Source of the DNA: a virus
Length of the DNA stretch: 64,000 bases
IMG/VR virus record: IMGVR_UViG_3300021057_000274
Location: 1-64,000 of that record
Strand: one strand, 5' to 3'
The notes under the pieces: model-generated
What the model saw: only the letters and a program-made list of their open reading frames with translations
Database searches by the model: none
Told to the model about the DNA's origin: nothing
Shown: one piece after another, positions 1 to 8,905 of the stretch
Layout of the letters: each line of letters opens with the position of its first letter
How positions within the stretch are numbered: position 1 is the stretch's first letter
Program-made: the position numbers and the translations under genes

Positions 1-117
1 CTCAAGCGAGGCGCCTCACGTCCCGCCTCGAAGTCACTGGAGGAGTTCGGGTGCTATCCAGCCACGACGGAAAAGCTCTTGCGCTACCGCGGCCTAGCTC
101 TTGAGGTCGTTGAATAA
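1..117 (+). CDS. C-terminal end of an unrecognised protein (partial)
   Basis: An open frame enters from the left edge and ends at TAA 115-117, giving 38 residues that finish with GLALEVVE. The start lies outside the window. The tail is rich in Arg, Lys and Leu and shows no motif I recognise. About 100 bases of non-coding sequence follow before the Hsp20 gene. The call rests on an open frame with codon use like the neighbours, so it could also be chance. Confidence 0.4.
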   Translation, partial: LKRGASRPASKSLEEFGCYPATTEKLLRYRGLALEVVE

Positions 118-221
118 ATAGAATCGCAGGACGCCCAGGTGGGGTCTTGCGCTAGAAGTACCTGGCGGTTCGCCTATCGGGTTCCGACCAGTCATAACTG
201 CCACACAGGAGTTATTCTCAG

Positions 222-683
222 ATGAAAACCTCTCTCTTTCCGCATCTCTCAGACACCGTCGCTGATCTCTTCAACGACCTCAACCGGCTAGGCTCGCTCC
301 GCGGCTTCGACCTGCTTGACGGGCTCGACCGCGATCTGAGCTTGCTCTCGTTCAACGACACGTACCCGCCGTCAAACATCGTCAAAATCGACGACCAGAC
401 GTGGGCGATCGAGCTCGCGCTCGCTGGCTTCAAGCGTGACCAGATCACGGTCGAGCATCAGGGGCGAAAGCTGACGATCAAGGGGTCAACGAAGTCGAAG
501 ACCGAGGAGGACGGTCCTGTCTATGTCAAGCGAGGCATCGGAGCGCGGGACTTTACCTTGTCGTTCACGCTGCCAGACCACGCCGACGTAGATGAGGCGA
601 CGTTCCAGGACGGGATTTTGGCGGTCCAGATCAAGCGTGAGCTGCCGCCTGAGGCGAAGCCCAAGCTGATCGAGCTTAAGTAA
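222..683 (+). CDS. Small heat shock protein, Hsp20/IbpA-like
   Basis: An ATP-independent holdase chaperone of 153 residues, a normal length for the family. The alpha-crystallin domain spans about residues 45-140. It opens with the IbpA-like PPSNIVKID stretch and continues through IELALAGFKRDQITV and LTIKG to the hydrophobic beta-strand region. The tail ends in PKLIELK, which carries the I-x-L type oligomerisation motif. The start ATG follows an AGGAG-type ribosome site at about 206-210. The next gene starts directly after its stop, so the two are probably co-transcribed. Phage Hsp20 proteins are known in T4-like and cyanophage genomes; a role in virion protein folding is inference. Confidence 0.9.
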   Translation: MKTSLFPHLSDTVADLFNDLNRLGSLRGFDLLDGLDRDLSLLSFNDTYPPSNIVKIDDQTWAIELALAGFKRDQITVEHQGRKLTIKGSTKSKTEEDGPVYVKRGIGARDFTLSFTLPDHADVDEATFQDGILAVQIKRELPPEAKPKLIELK

Positions 684-1067
684 ATGCCGCACACGGCGGA
701 GGAAGAGGCTCTAAAGGTGAGAGCCTGCCAAGAGGCCTACCTCCGCCACATCGACTCGATTCGGGAGATCAGCTGGGGGTGCGGGTACGCGATCGGGGTG
801 CATGGCTCTCTCAAGCGCGACATCGACCTGATCGCGGTGCCCTGGATCAGGGCCGCGTCACCTGCTGACGTGCTAGCTCTAGCGATCAGAGATTCCCTTC
901 CGGGATCGATGCTAGTGGAGAAGGATGACGTCTACGGCACCCTCAAGCCGCACGGCCGCCTGGCTTACACGATCATCTTGTGGGACGAGCCGCTGGTGAA
1001 GCGAGCGAACAAGGGCTGGCTCTGCCCGTTCATCGACCTTTCGGTCTTGCCGCGTCAAACTTCTTGA
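684..1067 (+). CDS. Nucleotidyltransferase-fold protein
   Basis: A protein of 127 residues whose ATG directly abuts the Hsp20 stop. It holds the stretch GVHGSLKRDIDLIAVPW, which matches the G-S-x-D-x-D motif of the polymerase-beta nucleotidyltransferase superfamily, where the two Asp bind metal. A possible third acidic residue lies further on (VEKDDVYGTLKPHGR). The substrate cannot be told. It is one of three proteins of this fold in the window, and it is not closely similar to the others by eye. Its 3' end overlaps the convergent minus-strand ParB-like gene by 38 bases. Confidence 0.6.
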   Translation: MPHTAEEEALKVRACQEAYLRHIDSIREISWGCGYAIGVHGSLKRDIDLIAVPWIRAASPADVLALAIRDSLPGSMLVEKDDVYGTLKPHGRLAYTIILWDEPLVKRANKGWLCPFIDLSVLPRQTS

Positions 1068-1473
1068 CGAGGTAGTCATTGTCGACGTTCTTGGTCTTCA
1101 GCTTGCCGAAATCGAGAAAGCGGGCACGAATCGACGTCTTTCCCTGGCTCCACGCGACCGCCGCGCGGTGTGATCCGTCGAGAATCAAGTTCATTCCGTT
1201 GATCTTTCCGACGAGGATCGGATCCGTGTCAGGGTGACGGAGCTTGTAGTCAAGCTCTTGCGGATTGAGATAATACTGGATCGACGTCAGCGTCGAGAGC
1301 TTGACGTCGCGCTCCTTGCCGAAGCGACGGAGCAAGTCTTGGACGTGCAAGATCGCTGAAAAGTTACGACGGTCGGACAGCTCGTAAAAGACCGGGAAGG
1401 GCATCTCGAAGAACTGCGGCATCTCCGAGCTCCGCTTGAACTCACGATCCTCTAGAAGCAGAGATAACTTCAC
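1030..1473 (-). CDS. ParB/sulfiredoxin-like domain protein
   Basis: A protein of 147 residues, last gene of the minus-strand fibre operon. The GTG start at 1473 overlaps the upstream TGA (GTGA), which fixes the start. An upstream extension in the same frame is Arg-rich and looks non-coding. The central stretch GKINGMNLILDGSHRAAVAWSQG resembles the ParB/Srx-like nucleotide-binding motif (GxxRxxA-type). Members of this fold include nucleases, CTP hydrolases and kinases, and which activity applies is unknown. The end overlaps the convergent gene at 684. Confidence 0.55.
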   Translation of the reverse strand: MKLSLLLEDREFKRSSEMPQFFEMPFPVFYELSDRRNFSAILHVQDLLRRFGKERDVKLSTLTSIQYYLNPQELDYKLRHPDTDPILVGKINGMNLILDGSHRAAVAWSQGKTSIRARFLDFGKLKTKNVDNDYLVKKFDAARPKGR

Positions 1474-1820
1474 TCGTCTTGCCCGCGGGCGCGCACCATG
1501 TTGGCCTCTGACTTGAGACCGCGGAGAACCGAGGGAAGCTTGCGGTCGATGAACTGCTTGAGACGCGCGGCCCCCATGCCAGCGGCATGCTCGACGGCGA
1601 CCTCTCGCACGGCCGACGTGGTAAAGACCTTCCAAGCGTCACCCTCAAGGTGGATCAGCACGCCGACCTGCCCGTCCTCTCTCTTGAAGGTGTTCGGGTC
1701 TTGTTCCTTGAAGCCGAGCTCCTTGACCGTCATCCTCAGCGCGGCTGCGCGGTCGTCATGAAGCTCGGTGCTCCACGCTTCTCGGAGGGTCAGCAGTTCT
1801 TCAAGCAGAGGGAGTTTCAA
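1470..1820 (-). CDS. Hypothetical protein, 116 residues
   Basis: Not recognised. A TTG start at 1820 overlaps the stop of the nucleotidyltransferase gene (TTGA), and its own stop overlaps the GTG of the ParB-like gene. The middle (FKREDGQVGVLIHLEGDAWKV) looks like a small beta-rich domain and the C-terminus is helical and basic. Its place between two enzyme-like genes in a fibre operon suggests a virion or late protein, which is inference. Confidence 0.7.
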   Translation of the reverse strand: MKLPLLEELLTLREAWSTELHDDRAAALRMTVKELGFKEQDPNTFKREDGQVGVLIHLEGDAWKVFTTSAVREVAVEHAAGMGAARLKQFIDRKLPSVLRGLKSEANMVRARGQDE

Positions 1821-2674
1821 TTTAGCAGCTCCTGCGGGACGCGAAGTCCCTTGTTGCGAATCCCCTCGCGCGCCGTATCAAGCATCTTGTCACGCAGGTC
1901 AGGGTACGGAAACTTGTCGTCTCGGATCGCGGCGAGAGTGCCCTTGAACGTCGAGCACTTCTCGGCGGTGCTACCGAAGAGAATGCGCGCGATCTTTTCG
2001 GGATCTTTCGTTAGCACGTGCTTGTCGGTCGTCGTCCAGGTCTTAGTGGTCCCGCGCTTCCCCTTGCGGGTAGCCTTTCCGGTCATCAGACCCTTGCTCA
2101 GGTCATAGAAGTAACGCTCAACCTCAACCGGCTCACCGTCCTTGTCGGTGTCAAGAACGTGGCGATTCGCGTGCTTCGCGACCGCAAAGAAGAGCTCGTT
2201 GCGGTGAGCGCCCTTGAGACCCATCTTGAGGTCATTGTTGTGCGCGAGGTAGGACCACTCGGCGTACTTGAGGTCGTCGACGGGAATCAGATCGACCTGG
2301 ATCAGCTTATCAAGGTGCTTCGTGTTGAACGAGTAGACGTTGATCGCTGGCATCGCTCGATGATCGTCGTACGCGAGGTCAGCGAGAGCTTGCTCGACCT
2401 TGTTACGCGGAGCCTCGACGGCTAGGTCGATGTCTCCAGAGATGTCCTGGTCGTGTGGCTTCTTGCCCGCGGAGCCAGCGTTCTTGATCTTCGACGCCGG
2501 GATCTCGAGCTTAGCCGCGATCTTCTTGATCAAGTCAGGAATCAGGTGGCGCGCCTCGACCTGCGAGATCTTCGTGCATCCCTTGAGCGCCATGCCGCCC
2601 TCGAGGAGGAGGGTAGAGTAGTCATCTTCAAGAGCTTCATATCTCTTCTCGCCGGTGATCTCGATCAGCTTCAT
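1817..2674 (-). CDS. Nucleotidyltransferase-fold protein, possible virion-borne enzyme
   Basis: A protein of 285 residues. The ATG at 2674 overlaps the fibre-gene stop (ATGA), so the longer frame starting at 2686 is not used. Visible motifs are [21 protein letters not shown] (GS followed by D-x-D, the catalytic metal motif) and, about 70 residues on, [10 protein letters not shown], which supplies the third Asp. This is the arrangement of polymerase-beta-type transferases. The N-terminus MKLIEITGE resembles those of the mART and the short ORF at 39146, which may be a head-targeting signal. The substrate is unknown. Confidence 0.65.
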   Translation of the reverse strand: MKLIEITGEKRYEALEDDYSTLLLEGGMALKGCTKISQVEARHLIPDLIKKIAAKLEIPASKIKNAGSAGKKPHDQDISGDIDLAVEAPRNKVEQALADLAYDDHRAMPAINVYSFNTKHLDKLIQVDLIPVDDLKYAEWSYLAHNNDLKMGLKGAHRNELFFAVAKHANRHVLDTDKDGEPVEVERYFYDLSKGLMTGKATRKGKRGTTKTWTTTDKHVLTKDPEKIARILFGSTAEKCSTFKGTLAAIRDDKFPYPDLRDKMLDTAREGIRNKGLRVPQELLN

Positions 2675-4821
2675 GCGAGCTTCCACACCCTGACGCGGAG
2701 CGTGCCGCTGTTGAGGTCGATCGCGCCACCGGTCTCATTTTGGAACCTGACCGTGACAGTGTCAGCTGCGGTGACGTTCGCGGTGACCGTGAGACCTTGC
2801 GTGTCGAGCGAAAAGGATGCGACAGCGAAGTCGCCCAGCGCTGCGCCGGTCGCGGTCACCGTCGTCGACTCACCCGCGCCGTCAACCAAATTGCCAGGGT
2901 TGAACGTTGCGCTGCCGTCGATGATCGTGTTCGCGGGGCCTGTCGGCCCGGTAGCTCCCTTGACGCCGGTCGGGCCCGTAACGCTCGGACCTGTCCATCC
3001 GGTCGGGCCGGTCGGACCACGAATTCCTGTAGGACCTGTCGGACCAGCTCCGCCGACGAGCCCGTTCGGCCCTGTCGGCCCACCTGTCCCCTGCGGCCCA
3101 GTTGCCCCAGTCGGTCCAGTAGCACCACCCGTTCCAGTTGGGCCTGTAACGCTCGGCCCTGTTGTTCCGGTCGGTCCAGTTGTTCCCTGCGGTCCGGTCG
3201 GTCCCGTGACGCTCGGACCCGTCCAGCCTGTCGGTCCAGTCGGTCCGCCCGAGGGGCCTGTCGCGCCTGTGGAGCCTGTCGGACCGAGGGGCCCGGTGAC
3301 GCCGGTCGGACCCGTAACGCTCGGACCTGTCCATCCGGTCGGACCTGTCACTCCCTGCGATCCCGTCGGTCCAGTTGCTCCTGGCTGCCCTTGAGCTCCT
3401 GTCGGACCAGTGATGTTTGGACCTGTCGGACCTGTGGTGCCCGTCGCTCCGGTCGGACCGGTCTGTCCGCGAGCTCCTGCAGCTCCCGTGGGCCCTGTCA
3501 GAGAAGCTCCCGTGGGCCCTGTCAGCGAGAGCCCAGTAGGACCGGTCTCTCCGCGCTGTCCTGATTGACCTGTCGCCCCCGTCGGTCCCGCCGCTCCGTT
3601 AGACCCTGCTGGCCCTGTCCATCCCGTCGGCCCTGTCTCTCCGCGAGCTCCAGATTGCCCTGTCGGTCCAGTGAGAGACGTTCCTGTCGGTCCGGTCACC
3701 GAAGCTCCTGTCGGCCCGGTCGCTCCCTTCGCGCCGGTCGGACCGGTCATCGAGACGCCGGCCGCCCCCGTCGCTCCGGTCGGACCGGTAGGTCCTGTAG
3801 CTCCGTCAGACCCGTCATCTCCGCCAGCTCCTGTAGCTCCGGTCGGACCGGTAAGTGAAACTCCAGCCGCTCCTGTAGCTCCTGTCGGACCGGTCTCTCC
3901 GCGAGCTCCAGACTGTCCGGTCGGTCCTGTCAGCGACGCACCGGTCTCCCCCGATGGGCCTGTCCAACCCGTCGGCCCGGTCGCTCCCTTCGCGCCGGTC
4001 GGGCCAGTGACCGAGATGCCAGCTGCTCCTGTAGCTCCGGTCGGGCCGGTCGGTCCTGTAGCTCCGTCCGATCCGTCATCCCCACCAGCTCCTGTAGCTC
4101 CGGTCGGGCCTGTGAGGGAGATCCCAGCGGCACCGGTAGCTCCGGTCGGGCCTGTCTCTCCTCGAGCTCCAGATTGACCGGTAGGTCCCGTGATCGAGGG
4201 CCCTGTCGGTCCAGTCACCGATGCACCTGTCGCGCCGGTAGGTCCCTTGGCTCCAGTCGGACCGGTTACCGAGATACCAGAAGCTCCTGTAGCTCCTGTA
4301 GCTCCGCCGGCTCCTGTCGGGCCAGCTACCCCGCTCGCGCCGGTAGGCCCGGTCAGCGAGAGACCTGCAGCTCCGGTCGGACCAGTAGCTCCTAAAAGCC
4401 CCGTCGGGCCGGTCGCGCCCTTCGCACCAGTAGGTCCAGTTACAGAAAGCCCTGAGGCGCCAGTCGCTCCAGTCGGACCGGTCGGGCCTGTAGCTCCGTC
4501 AGCTCCGTCATCACCCCCTGCTCCGGTCGCCCCGGTCGGTCCCGTGAGGGAGACCCCATCGGCGCCGGTAGCTCCAGTCGGACCGGTTTGTCCGCGGGCT
4601 CCTGCGACGCCGCTTGCCCCGGTCGCTCCAGTCGGACCAATGACACCGGTCGGACCAGTGACACCCGGAAATCCTTGCGGCCCTGTGGCTCCGGTGGGTC
4701 CGCTAGCAGGACCGGTCGGACCAGTGAGCGAGGCTCCAGTCGCGCCTACAGGTCCGGTCCACCCGGTGGGTCCTGTGGGTCCAGGAAATCCTTGTGGCCC
4801 GGTAGGTCCTGTCAAGCTCAT
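2671..4821 (-). CDS. Collagen-like tail fibre or adhesin
   Basis: A protein of 716 residues. About residues 1-630 are Gly-x-y triplets, mostly GPTGPTG and GPTGATG with short breaks such as SLTGPTG, predicting a long collagen triple helix. The last about 85 residues form a non-collagen head ([11 protein letters not shown] to LRVRVWKLA) of the beta-rich type found at the ends of phage collagen-like fibres. Thr is prominent where animal collagen has hydroxyproline, as in other bacterial and phage collagens. Modules of 60-70 residues recur nearly unchanged three times. It is the first gene of a minus-strand operon behind a late-type promoter. Likely role: virion fibre or surface attachment. Confidence 0.85.
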   Translation of the reverse strand: MSLTGPTGPQGFPGPTGPTGWTGPVGATGASLTGPTGPASGPTGATGPQGFPGVTGPTGVIGPTGATGASGVAGARGQTGPTGATGADGVSLTGPTGATGAGGDDGADGATGPTGPTGATGASGLSVTGPTGAKGATGPTGLLGATGPTGAAGLSLTGPTGASGVAGPTGAGGATGATGASGISVTGPTGAKGPTGATGASVTGPTGPSITGPTGQSGARGETGPTGATGAAGISLTGPTGATGAGGDDGSDGATGPTGPTGATGAAGISVTGPTGAKGATGPTGWTGPSGETGASLTGPTGQSGARGETGPTGATGAAGVSLTGPTGATGAGGDDGSDGATGPTGPTGATGAAGVSMTGPTGAKGATGPTGASVTGPTGTSLTGPTGQSGARGETGPTGWTGPAGSNGAAGPTGATGQSGQRGETGPTGLSLTGPTGASLTGPTGAAGARGQTGPTGATGTTGPTGPNITGPTGAQGQPGATGPTGSQGVTGPTGWTGPSVTGPTGVTGPLGPTGSTGATGPSGGPTGPTGWTGPSVTGPTGPQGTTGPTGTTGPSVTGPTGTGGATGPTGATGPQGTGGPTGPNGLVGGAGPTGPTGIRGPTGPTGWTGPSVTGPTGVKGATGPTGPANTIIDGSATFNPGNLVDGAGESTTVTATGAALGDFAVASFSLDTQGLTVTANVTAADTVTVRFQNETGGAIDLNSGTLRVRVWKLA
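2900..4815 (-). repeat. Collagen-coding repeat array
   Basis: The DNA is a degenerate 9-bp repeat (GGACCGACC-like on the plus strand) with longer near-identical modules, clearest between about 3640 and 4560. Such arrays expand and contract by recombination, so the fibre length probably varies between isolates. Antisense frames here read as long GPVGPV proteins; these are artefacts of the repeat. Confidence 0.85.
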
Positions 4822-4830
4822 CGCTAGTCC

Positions 4831-4844
4831 TTAGAAAAATATCC
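4831..4844 (-). repeat. 14-bp motif shared by two minus-strand upstream regions
   Basis: The plus-strand sequence TTAGAAAAATATCC occurs here and again at 40122-40135, in both cases just upstream of a minus-strand gene. It is very AT-rich against a GC-rich background, which suggests a control element and not chance. Confidence 0.4.
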
Positions 4845-4874
4845 GCGTGAATTGATGCAAGTTACTATTGAGCA

Positions 4875-4882
4875 TATTTATG
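4875..4882 (-). promoter_or_regulatory. Candidate late promoter for the fibre operon
   Basis: On the minus strand the sequence reads CATAAATA, one base from the T4 late consensus TATAAATA. It lies about 54 bases upstream of the fibre start, and an AAGGAC ribosome site lies just before the ATG. Late expression suits a structural gene. T4-type late transcription needs phage sigma and clamp factors that are not in this window. Confidence 0.4.
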
Positions 4883-4889
4883 TTCACAG

Positions 4890-6608
4890 ATGCCATTTAG
4901 TTCAGACTCCGGGAAGCAGTTGATTGATCGCGCGATCCTCCGCATCAATCACCAGATCTCTAAGCTCTTTTACAGCGAACACCGGGTCCTAGATTTCGGT
5001 GCTGGCTCAGGCACGTACTCTGACCGCTATGCGAAAAGCCACCTACCCCGGCCAAAGTTTCACTGGGAAGGCATCGAGATCTGGGAACCCTACGTCGCAG
5101 AGTTCGGGCTACTCGAGAAGTACGATAAGCTCCACGTCGCCCACGGTCAAATTTTGCTGACCGGTTGGAGAGCACCGAACTGGCTGTCGCCCTGTCCAGC
5201 TCCGATTTTCGACATCATCTTTCTCGGTGACGTGATCGAGCATCTCCCCAAGGACGGGCCAGAGGGAGCTGTGAAGCTGATCAAGAACGCGCTCGGACTC
5301 GGCCGGCTCGTGATCGTCAGCGTTCCCCTCGGGCACTATCCGCAGGACGAGTACAATGGCAACCCGTACGAGGCTCATCTCAAGGATGACTGGACTCACG
5401 AGGAGTTCATGGAGTGCGTCGGTGAGCACGTCGTCTCGTGGGGTCGCGAGGCCGAGATCGGCATCTATTTCCTCTCGTCAACGCCGTTCGTCAAGGAGCT
5501 TCTGCACGACGTGCTGAAGCCCCAGATCGCCGTCTACGGGATCTGCAAGAACGAGAGCAAGTTCATCAAGCGCTGCTACGAGTCGATCCAAGAGGCTGAT
5601 TTCATCGTCTTCTGCGACACCGGATCATCGGACGAGACCTTCACGCAACTCGTACGATTCGTGGAGGAGCGCACCGAGAGCCACGGCCACGAGAGGGACC
5701 TTCAGTTTCACTACGATCACTCAGGTCACCTGCGCGGCGCGTCGACGAACACCATGAGGGTAGTCAAGCTCCACGTCGATCCCTGGCGATTTGACGACGC
5801 GCGAAACGCCGCTCTCTGTCTCGTTCCTGAGGACATCGACATGTGTGTTTCGATCGACGCCGACGAGCTGATGGATACGCCTAACTGGAGAGAGCTCCTC
5901 ATCGAGGAGATCGAGAAGGACTTGCAAGAGATCGGTCGCCCGCGTGATCGCTATCACCACCGCTTCGAGTCGATCTGGGACTGGCACGGCGCCGGTACGC
6001 AGATCTCGAGCCACTGGCACGAGCGCATCCACAACCGTCACGGCTACCAGTGGAAGCTCCCGGTGCATGAGGTACTCGTCAAGATCAACAGACAAGCTGA
6101 GATCATCAAGTGGCTCGGCGGGATCAAGATGGTTCAGAAACCTGACCCCTTAAAGGATCGGTCAACGTACCTCCCGCTCCTCGAGCAAGCTCTCCGCGAG
6201 GACTCAACCCGCTGGAAGCTCTACTCGTTCTACGCGGCGGATTTGCTCAAGGTCGGGCGCTTCGATGACGCGTTGAGAGCGTACGAGAAGGCGCTAGAGT
6301 GCCCTAACGCGGACCGTGGATTCCTCCACGCCCAGGTGGCAGGCGCGTTCCAGACCGCCGGTGCCTTAAACGACGCGGCTCAACACATGGTGAGAGCGAT
6401 CGCCGAGAGCCCGGCGTCGAGAGAGTACAAGACCTACGCGGCGCGCATCTACAAGCAAGCCGGGATGCTCGCTGAAGCTAGATCTTACGTCATGCAAGCA
6501 GAACAGATCACCCATCGCCCGTCAAGCTACCACTACGACCCGTCGTGCTGGGGTGAGGCGTTCGAGCAACTAAAGCAGGAAGTCAATGATTCCACGCAGA
6601 AGAGCTAG
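4890..6608 (+). CDS. Methyltransferase - glycosyltransferase 2 - TPR fusion
   Basis: A three-domain protein of 572 residues. Residues about 25-200 form a class I SAM methyltransferase (VLDFGAGSG as motif I, FDIIFLGDVIEHL as motif IV). Residues about 208-420 form a GT2-type glycosyltransferase (YGICKNESKFIKR, then FCDTGSSDET, and DADEL as the metal-binding DxD-type motif). Residues about 440-560 are TPR-like helical repeats. The GT2-TPR part is paralogous to the gene at 7499. GT2-TPR architecture is known in SunS-like peptide glycosyltransferases. The substrate could be a phage structural protein, host surface glycan or modified DNA base; the sequence does not decide. Confidence 0.85.
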   Translation: MPFSSDSGKQLIDRAILRINHQISKLFYSEHRVLDFGAGSGTYSDRYAKSHLPRPKFHWEGIEIWEPYVAEFGLLEKYDKLHVAHGQILLTGWRAPNWLSPCPAPIFDIIFLGDVIEHLPKDGPEGAVKLIKNALGLGRLVIVSVPLGHYPQDEYNGNPYEAHLKDDWTHEEFMECVGEHVVSWGREAEIGIYFLSSTPFVKELLHDVLKPQIAVYGICKNESKFIKRCYESIQEADFIVFCDTGSSDETFTQLVRFVEERTESHGHERDLQFHYDHSGHLRGASTNTMRVVKLHVDPWRFDDARNAALCLVPEDIDMCVSIDADELMDTPNWRELLIEEIEKDLQEIGRPRDRYHHRFESIWDWHGAGTQISSHWHERIHNRHGYQWKLPVHEVLVKINRQAEIIKWLGGIKMVQKPDPLKDRSTYLPLLEQALREDSTRWKLYSFYAADLLKVGRFDDALRAYEKALECPNADRGFLHAQVAGAFQTAGALNDAAQHMVRAIAESPASREYKTYAARIYKQAGMLAEARSYVMQAEQITHRPSSYHYDPSCWGEAFEQLKQEVNDSTQKS

Positions 6609-6993
6609 CACGAGGGAAAACAAGCAGCAAGCTAAGGAACGAAACATCGTCGAGGCGGCCGCGAAGGGGGACATCACCCTCAACGAGTACGCGAAGTTCG
6701 TCGACGCGGTGTGGCTCAACGAGGGAAAGCTGAAGCTGCGCGACCACTACATCATGACCGTCGGCCTGTCAGGTGAGACCGGCGAGGTGATGGAGCTCCT
6801 CAAGAAGTGGGTGCGTGACGGCAAGCTTGACAGGGATCAGCTCAAGAAGGAGCTCGGAGACATCCTTTACTATCTAGTGAGGATCGCGACGGCTCACGAC
6901 CTAAATCCTCAAGAGGTGATGTCTTACAACGTCACCAAGCTCGCCGATAGATGGTCTCGAGGAGTGCTCAAGGGTAATGGAAATGACAGATGA
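6586..6993 (+). CDS. MazG-like nucleotide pyrophosphohydrolase
   Basis: A protein of 135 residues that overlaps the previous gene by 23 bases, with AGGAAG before its ATG. The all-alpha NTP-PPase signature is clear: SGETGEVMELLKKW supplies the ExxE motif and KELGDILYYL supplies the second E-xx-D metal motif. The family hydrolyses (d)NTPs to monophosphates. Phage MazG proteins are often proposed to act on nucleotide pools or alarmones. The basic N-terminus (about 25 residues) is extra to the core. Confidence 0.85.
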   Translation: MIPRRRASTRENKQQAKERNIVEAAAKGDITLNEYAKFVDAVWLNEGKLKLRDHYIMTVGLSGETGEVMELLKKWVRDGKLDRDQLKKELGDILYYLVRIATAHDLNPQEVMSYNVTKLADRWSRGVLKGNGNDR

Positions 6994-7198
6994 CGTAAGC
7001 TCGCTCCCGCTCATCGACGGGTTCGATCCGCTCGACGCGTATCGCCAGCGTCACGTCGACGAGCTCGTGGTGAGCGAGGGCGCCGACGCGTACTGGGAGG
7101 GCGCGATGTACGAGCAATGTCCGTACGTGGATCATCGCCGTGAGCTCTGGCAAGAGGGGTGGTTGCGTGAGGAAGCGAGAGACGCGGATGGCTGCTGA
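6977..7198 (+). CDS. Rmf/CrpP-like small protein
   Basis: A protein of 73 residues starting inside the mazG end. The core EGADAYWEGAMYEQCPY followed by RRELWQEGW resembles the ribosome modulation factor/CrpP fold, which has paired G-x-x-A-Y...G and W-x-x-G-W helices around a short Cys-Pro-Tyr linker. ATG 6983 is an equally good start. A role at the ribosome or on nucleotides cannot be told from sequence. Confidence 0.55.
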   Translation: MEMTDDVSSLPLIDGFDPLDAYRQRHVDELVVSEGADAYWEGAMYEQCPYVDHRRELWQEGWLREEARDADGC

Positions 7199-7502
7199 GA
7201 TCAGAGGACGCACGGCTGACTTGTTCATGTTGGACGAGCTCCAAGTCACGAAGACAAACGCCGGCGGCCGGCTCTACGACGAGCGAGCGATGGCGGATGC
7301 TCTTCCAGCAGCGCTAGAGCAAGCGTTAGGCGACTTCTTCTTCCCATCCTATCCCATCTACGCGAGACGAGTTAGTGAGGTAGAGAGCGAGTCAGTGAAG
7401 AAGATGAATGAGATCTCCGTGAAGCTCACGACGCAGTCGCGTTTGCTAGAGGCTGGCATGTCGGAGATCGTCGACCGAGAGTTCTGGAAGTTGCTGGCAT
7501 GA
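7188..7502 (+). CDS. Hypothetical protein, 104 residues
   Basis: Not recognised. ATG 7188 overlaps the end of the previous gene by 11 bases. The longer frame from 7140 is Arg-rich and lies inside that gene, so it was not chosen. The protein is mixed alpha/beta with a polar middle (YARRVSEVESESVKK). Its stop overlaps the ATG of the glycosyltransferase, so it is translationally coupled to it. Confidence 0.65.
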   Translation: MAAEIRGRTADLFMLDELQVTKTNAGGRLYDERAMADALPAALEQALGDFFFPSYPIYARRVSEVESESVKKMNEISVKLTTQSRLLEAGMSEIVDREFWKLLA

Positions 7503-8587
7503 AGATCGTCGTCTACACCATCGCGCTCAACGAGGAGAAGTTCGTTGATCGCTTCATGAACTCGATTTGCAACGAGGCTGACGGCGTCTACGTTACCGAC
7601 ACCGGCTCTACCGACGGTACGGTCGAAGCCCTACGGCGCCGCGGCGCGCAGGTCGATGTCATCAAGCTCAAGCCGTGGCGGTTCGACGTCGCTCGAAACA
7701 TCTCGATGCAGCTCGTACCCGCCGACGTCGACCTCTGCGTGTGCATCGACCTCGATGAGGTGCTCTCGCCCGGGTGGCGCAAGTGCCTCGAGGAGGCTTA
7801 TCTCAAGGCAGAAAAGAAGCCAGATCGAGTCCGCTACCAGTACGTGTGGAACACTCTCCCTGACGGTCGAGAGGGGACGACATACTGGTACGACAAGATC
7901 CACACCCGAGGAGGCTTTCGTTGGGTCAAGCCTGTCCACGAGACCCTCGCCTTCTACAAGGGCGAAGAGACGCAGCTCTTCGTCGACGGGTTCAAGCTCT
8001 ATCACTACCCCGACCCGACGAAGTCACGAGGCTCCTACCTCTCGCTCCTCGAGCTGTCGGTGCGTGAGGAGCCAGAGGATGACCGCAACTCTCACTATCT
8101 CGGTCGCGAGTACATGTACTACGGGATGTGGGACCACGCGATCGCCGAGCTGAAGCGTCACCTCACCCTCAAGCGAGCGACCTGGAACGCCGAGCGAGCT
8201 GCCTCGATGCGTTACATCGCGCGTTGCTTGCAAGCGCTCGGTCAGCTTGACGAGGCCGAGCGCTGGTTACTACGTGCTTGCGCCGAGGAGCCCCGTACCC
8301 GAGAGCCCTGGGTCGAGTACGGAAAGTTTCTCTATGAGACGCGGAAGGACCACGTCGGCTGCTACGCGGCGATGACTCGAGCGCTCGCGATCAAGGAGCG
8401 CCCAAACGTCTATCTCAACGAGCCGTCGGCATGGGGATATGAGCCGCACAACCTCGCGGGTGTCTCCGCTTACTGGATGGGGATGCGCGCTGAGGGCGTC
8501 GAGTTGATTCGTCAAGCTCTAGCGATCGAGCCAAACAACGAGTACCTCCGGGAAAATTTACGGCTAGCTGGCGGCAAGGTAGAATGA
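7499..8587 (+). CDS. Glycosyltransferase 2 with TPR tail
   Basis: A protein of 362 residues coupled to the previous gene (ATGA). Residues 1-210 form a GT2 domain: VVYTIALNEEKFVDRF, VTDTGSTDGT, KPWRFDVARN and CIDLDEVLSP (DxDE metal motif). Residues about 215-350 are helical TPR-like repeats (AERWLLRACAEEP and similar). It matches the second and third domains of the 4890 protein closely, so one arose from the other by duplication with gain or loss of the methyltransferase. The sugar donor and acceptor are unknown. Confidence 0.85.
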   Translation: MKIVVYTIALNEEKFVDRFMNSICNEADGVYVTDTGSTDGTVEALRRRGAQVDVIKLKPWRFDVARNISMQLVPADVDLCVCIDLDEVLSPGWRKCLEEAYLKAEKKPDRVRYQYVWNTLPDGREGTTYWYDKIHTRGGFRWVKPVHETLAFYKGEETQLFVDGFKLYHYPDPTKSRGSYLSLLELSVREEPEDDRNSHYLGREYMYYGMWDHAIAELKRHLTLKRATWNAERAASMRYIARCLQALGQLDEAERWLLRACAEEPRTREPWVEYGKFLYETRKDHVGCYAAMTRALAIKERPNVYLNEPSAWGYEPHNLAGVSAYWMGMRAEGVELIRQALAIEPNNEYLRENLRLAGGKVE

Positions 8588-8590
8588 CAA

Positions 8591-8905
8591 ATGAACTCCG
8601 AAGACACTAAGCCGATAAACATCGCAGGAATTCCTGTCGATCCCACAAAGATCGACTTTACTCCCGTGCTTCACACAACCAGTCGCAAGCTCTTGCTTGA
8701 GGCTCGCGCCCGAGGAGACAAGCGCGGTTACTTTCCCCACCAGGGAGCTCGCGAGAGAGTACGTCGCAAGGGAAGAAGCGTTGCTCTCATTGAGGTAGAT
8801 GTAGCTCCGAGTGACGTGAAAAAGTTCGTGGAGCAACTCGGAGTCGAGATCGACAAGGGTCGTCCGGTCAAGCCCCACCGCTCAGGCGGAGGGAAGCGAG
8901 CTTGA
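8591..8905 (+). CDS. Hypothetical protein, 104 residues
   Basis: Not recognised. A basic protein with a Gly-Arg-Lys-rich tail (KPHRSGGGKRA). The region ALIEVDVAPSDVKKFVEQLG looks like a beta-alpha unit. The stop overlaps the start of the dCMP-hydroxymethylase-like gene, so the two are co-translated. Confidence 0.65.
   Translation: MNSEDTKPINIAGIPVDPTKIDFTPVLHTTSRKLLLEARARGDKRGYFPHQGARERVRRKGRSVALIEVDVAPSDVKKFVEQLGVEIDKGRPVKPHRSGGGKRA

Noticed and set aside
1474-1635. Longer N-terminus of the ParB-like protein
   Set aside because: Arg/His-rich sequence antisense-like to the neighbouring gene; the GTG at 1473 overlaps the upstream stop as in the rest of the operon.
2900-4815. CRISPR-like regular repeats
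   Set aside because: The period is 9 bp with coding-constrained variation and no unique spacers; it encodes collagen triplets.
2453-4834. Long plus-strand frames reading GPVGPV-type proteins
   Set aside because: They are exact antisense of the collagen-like gene; the repeat makes both strands open. The minus frame has the ribosome site, the beta-rich head and coupled downstream genes.
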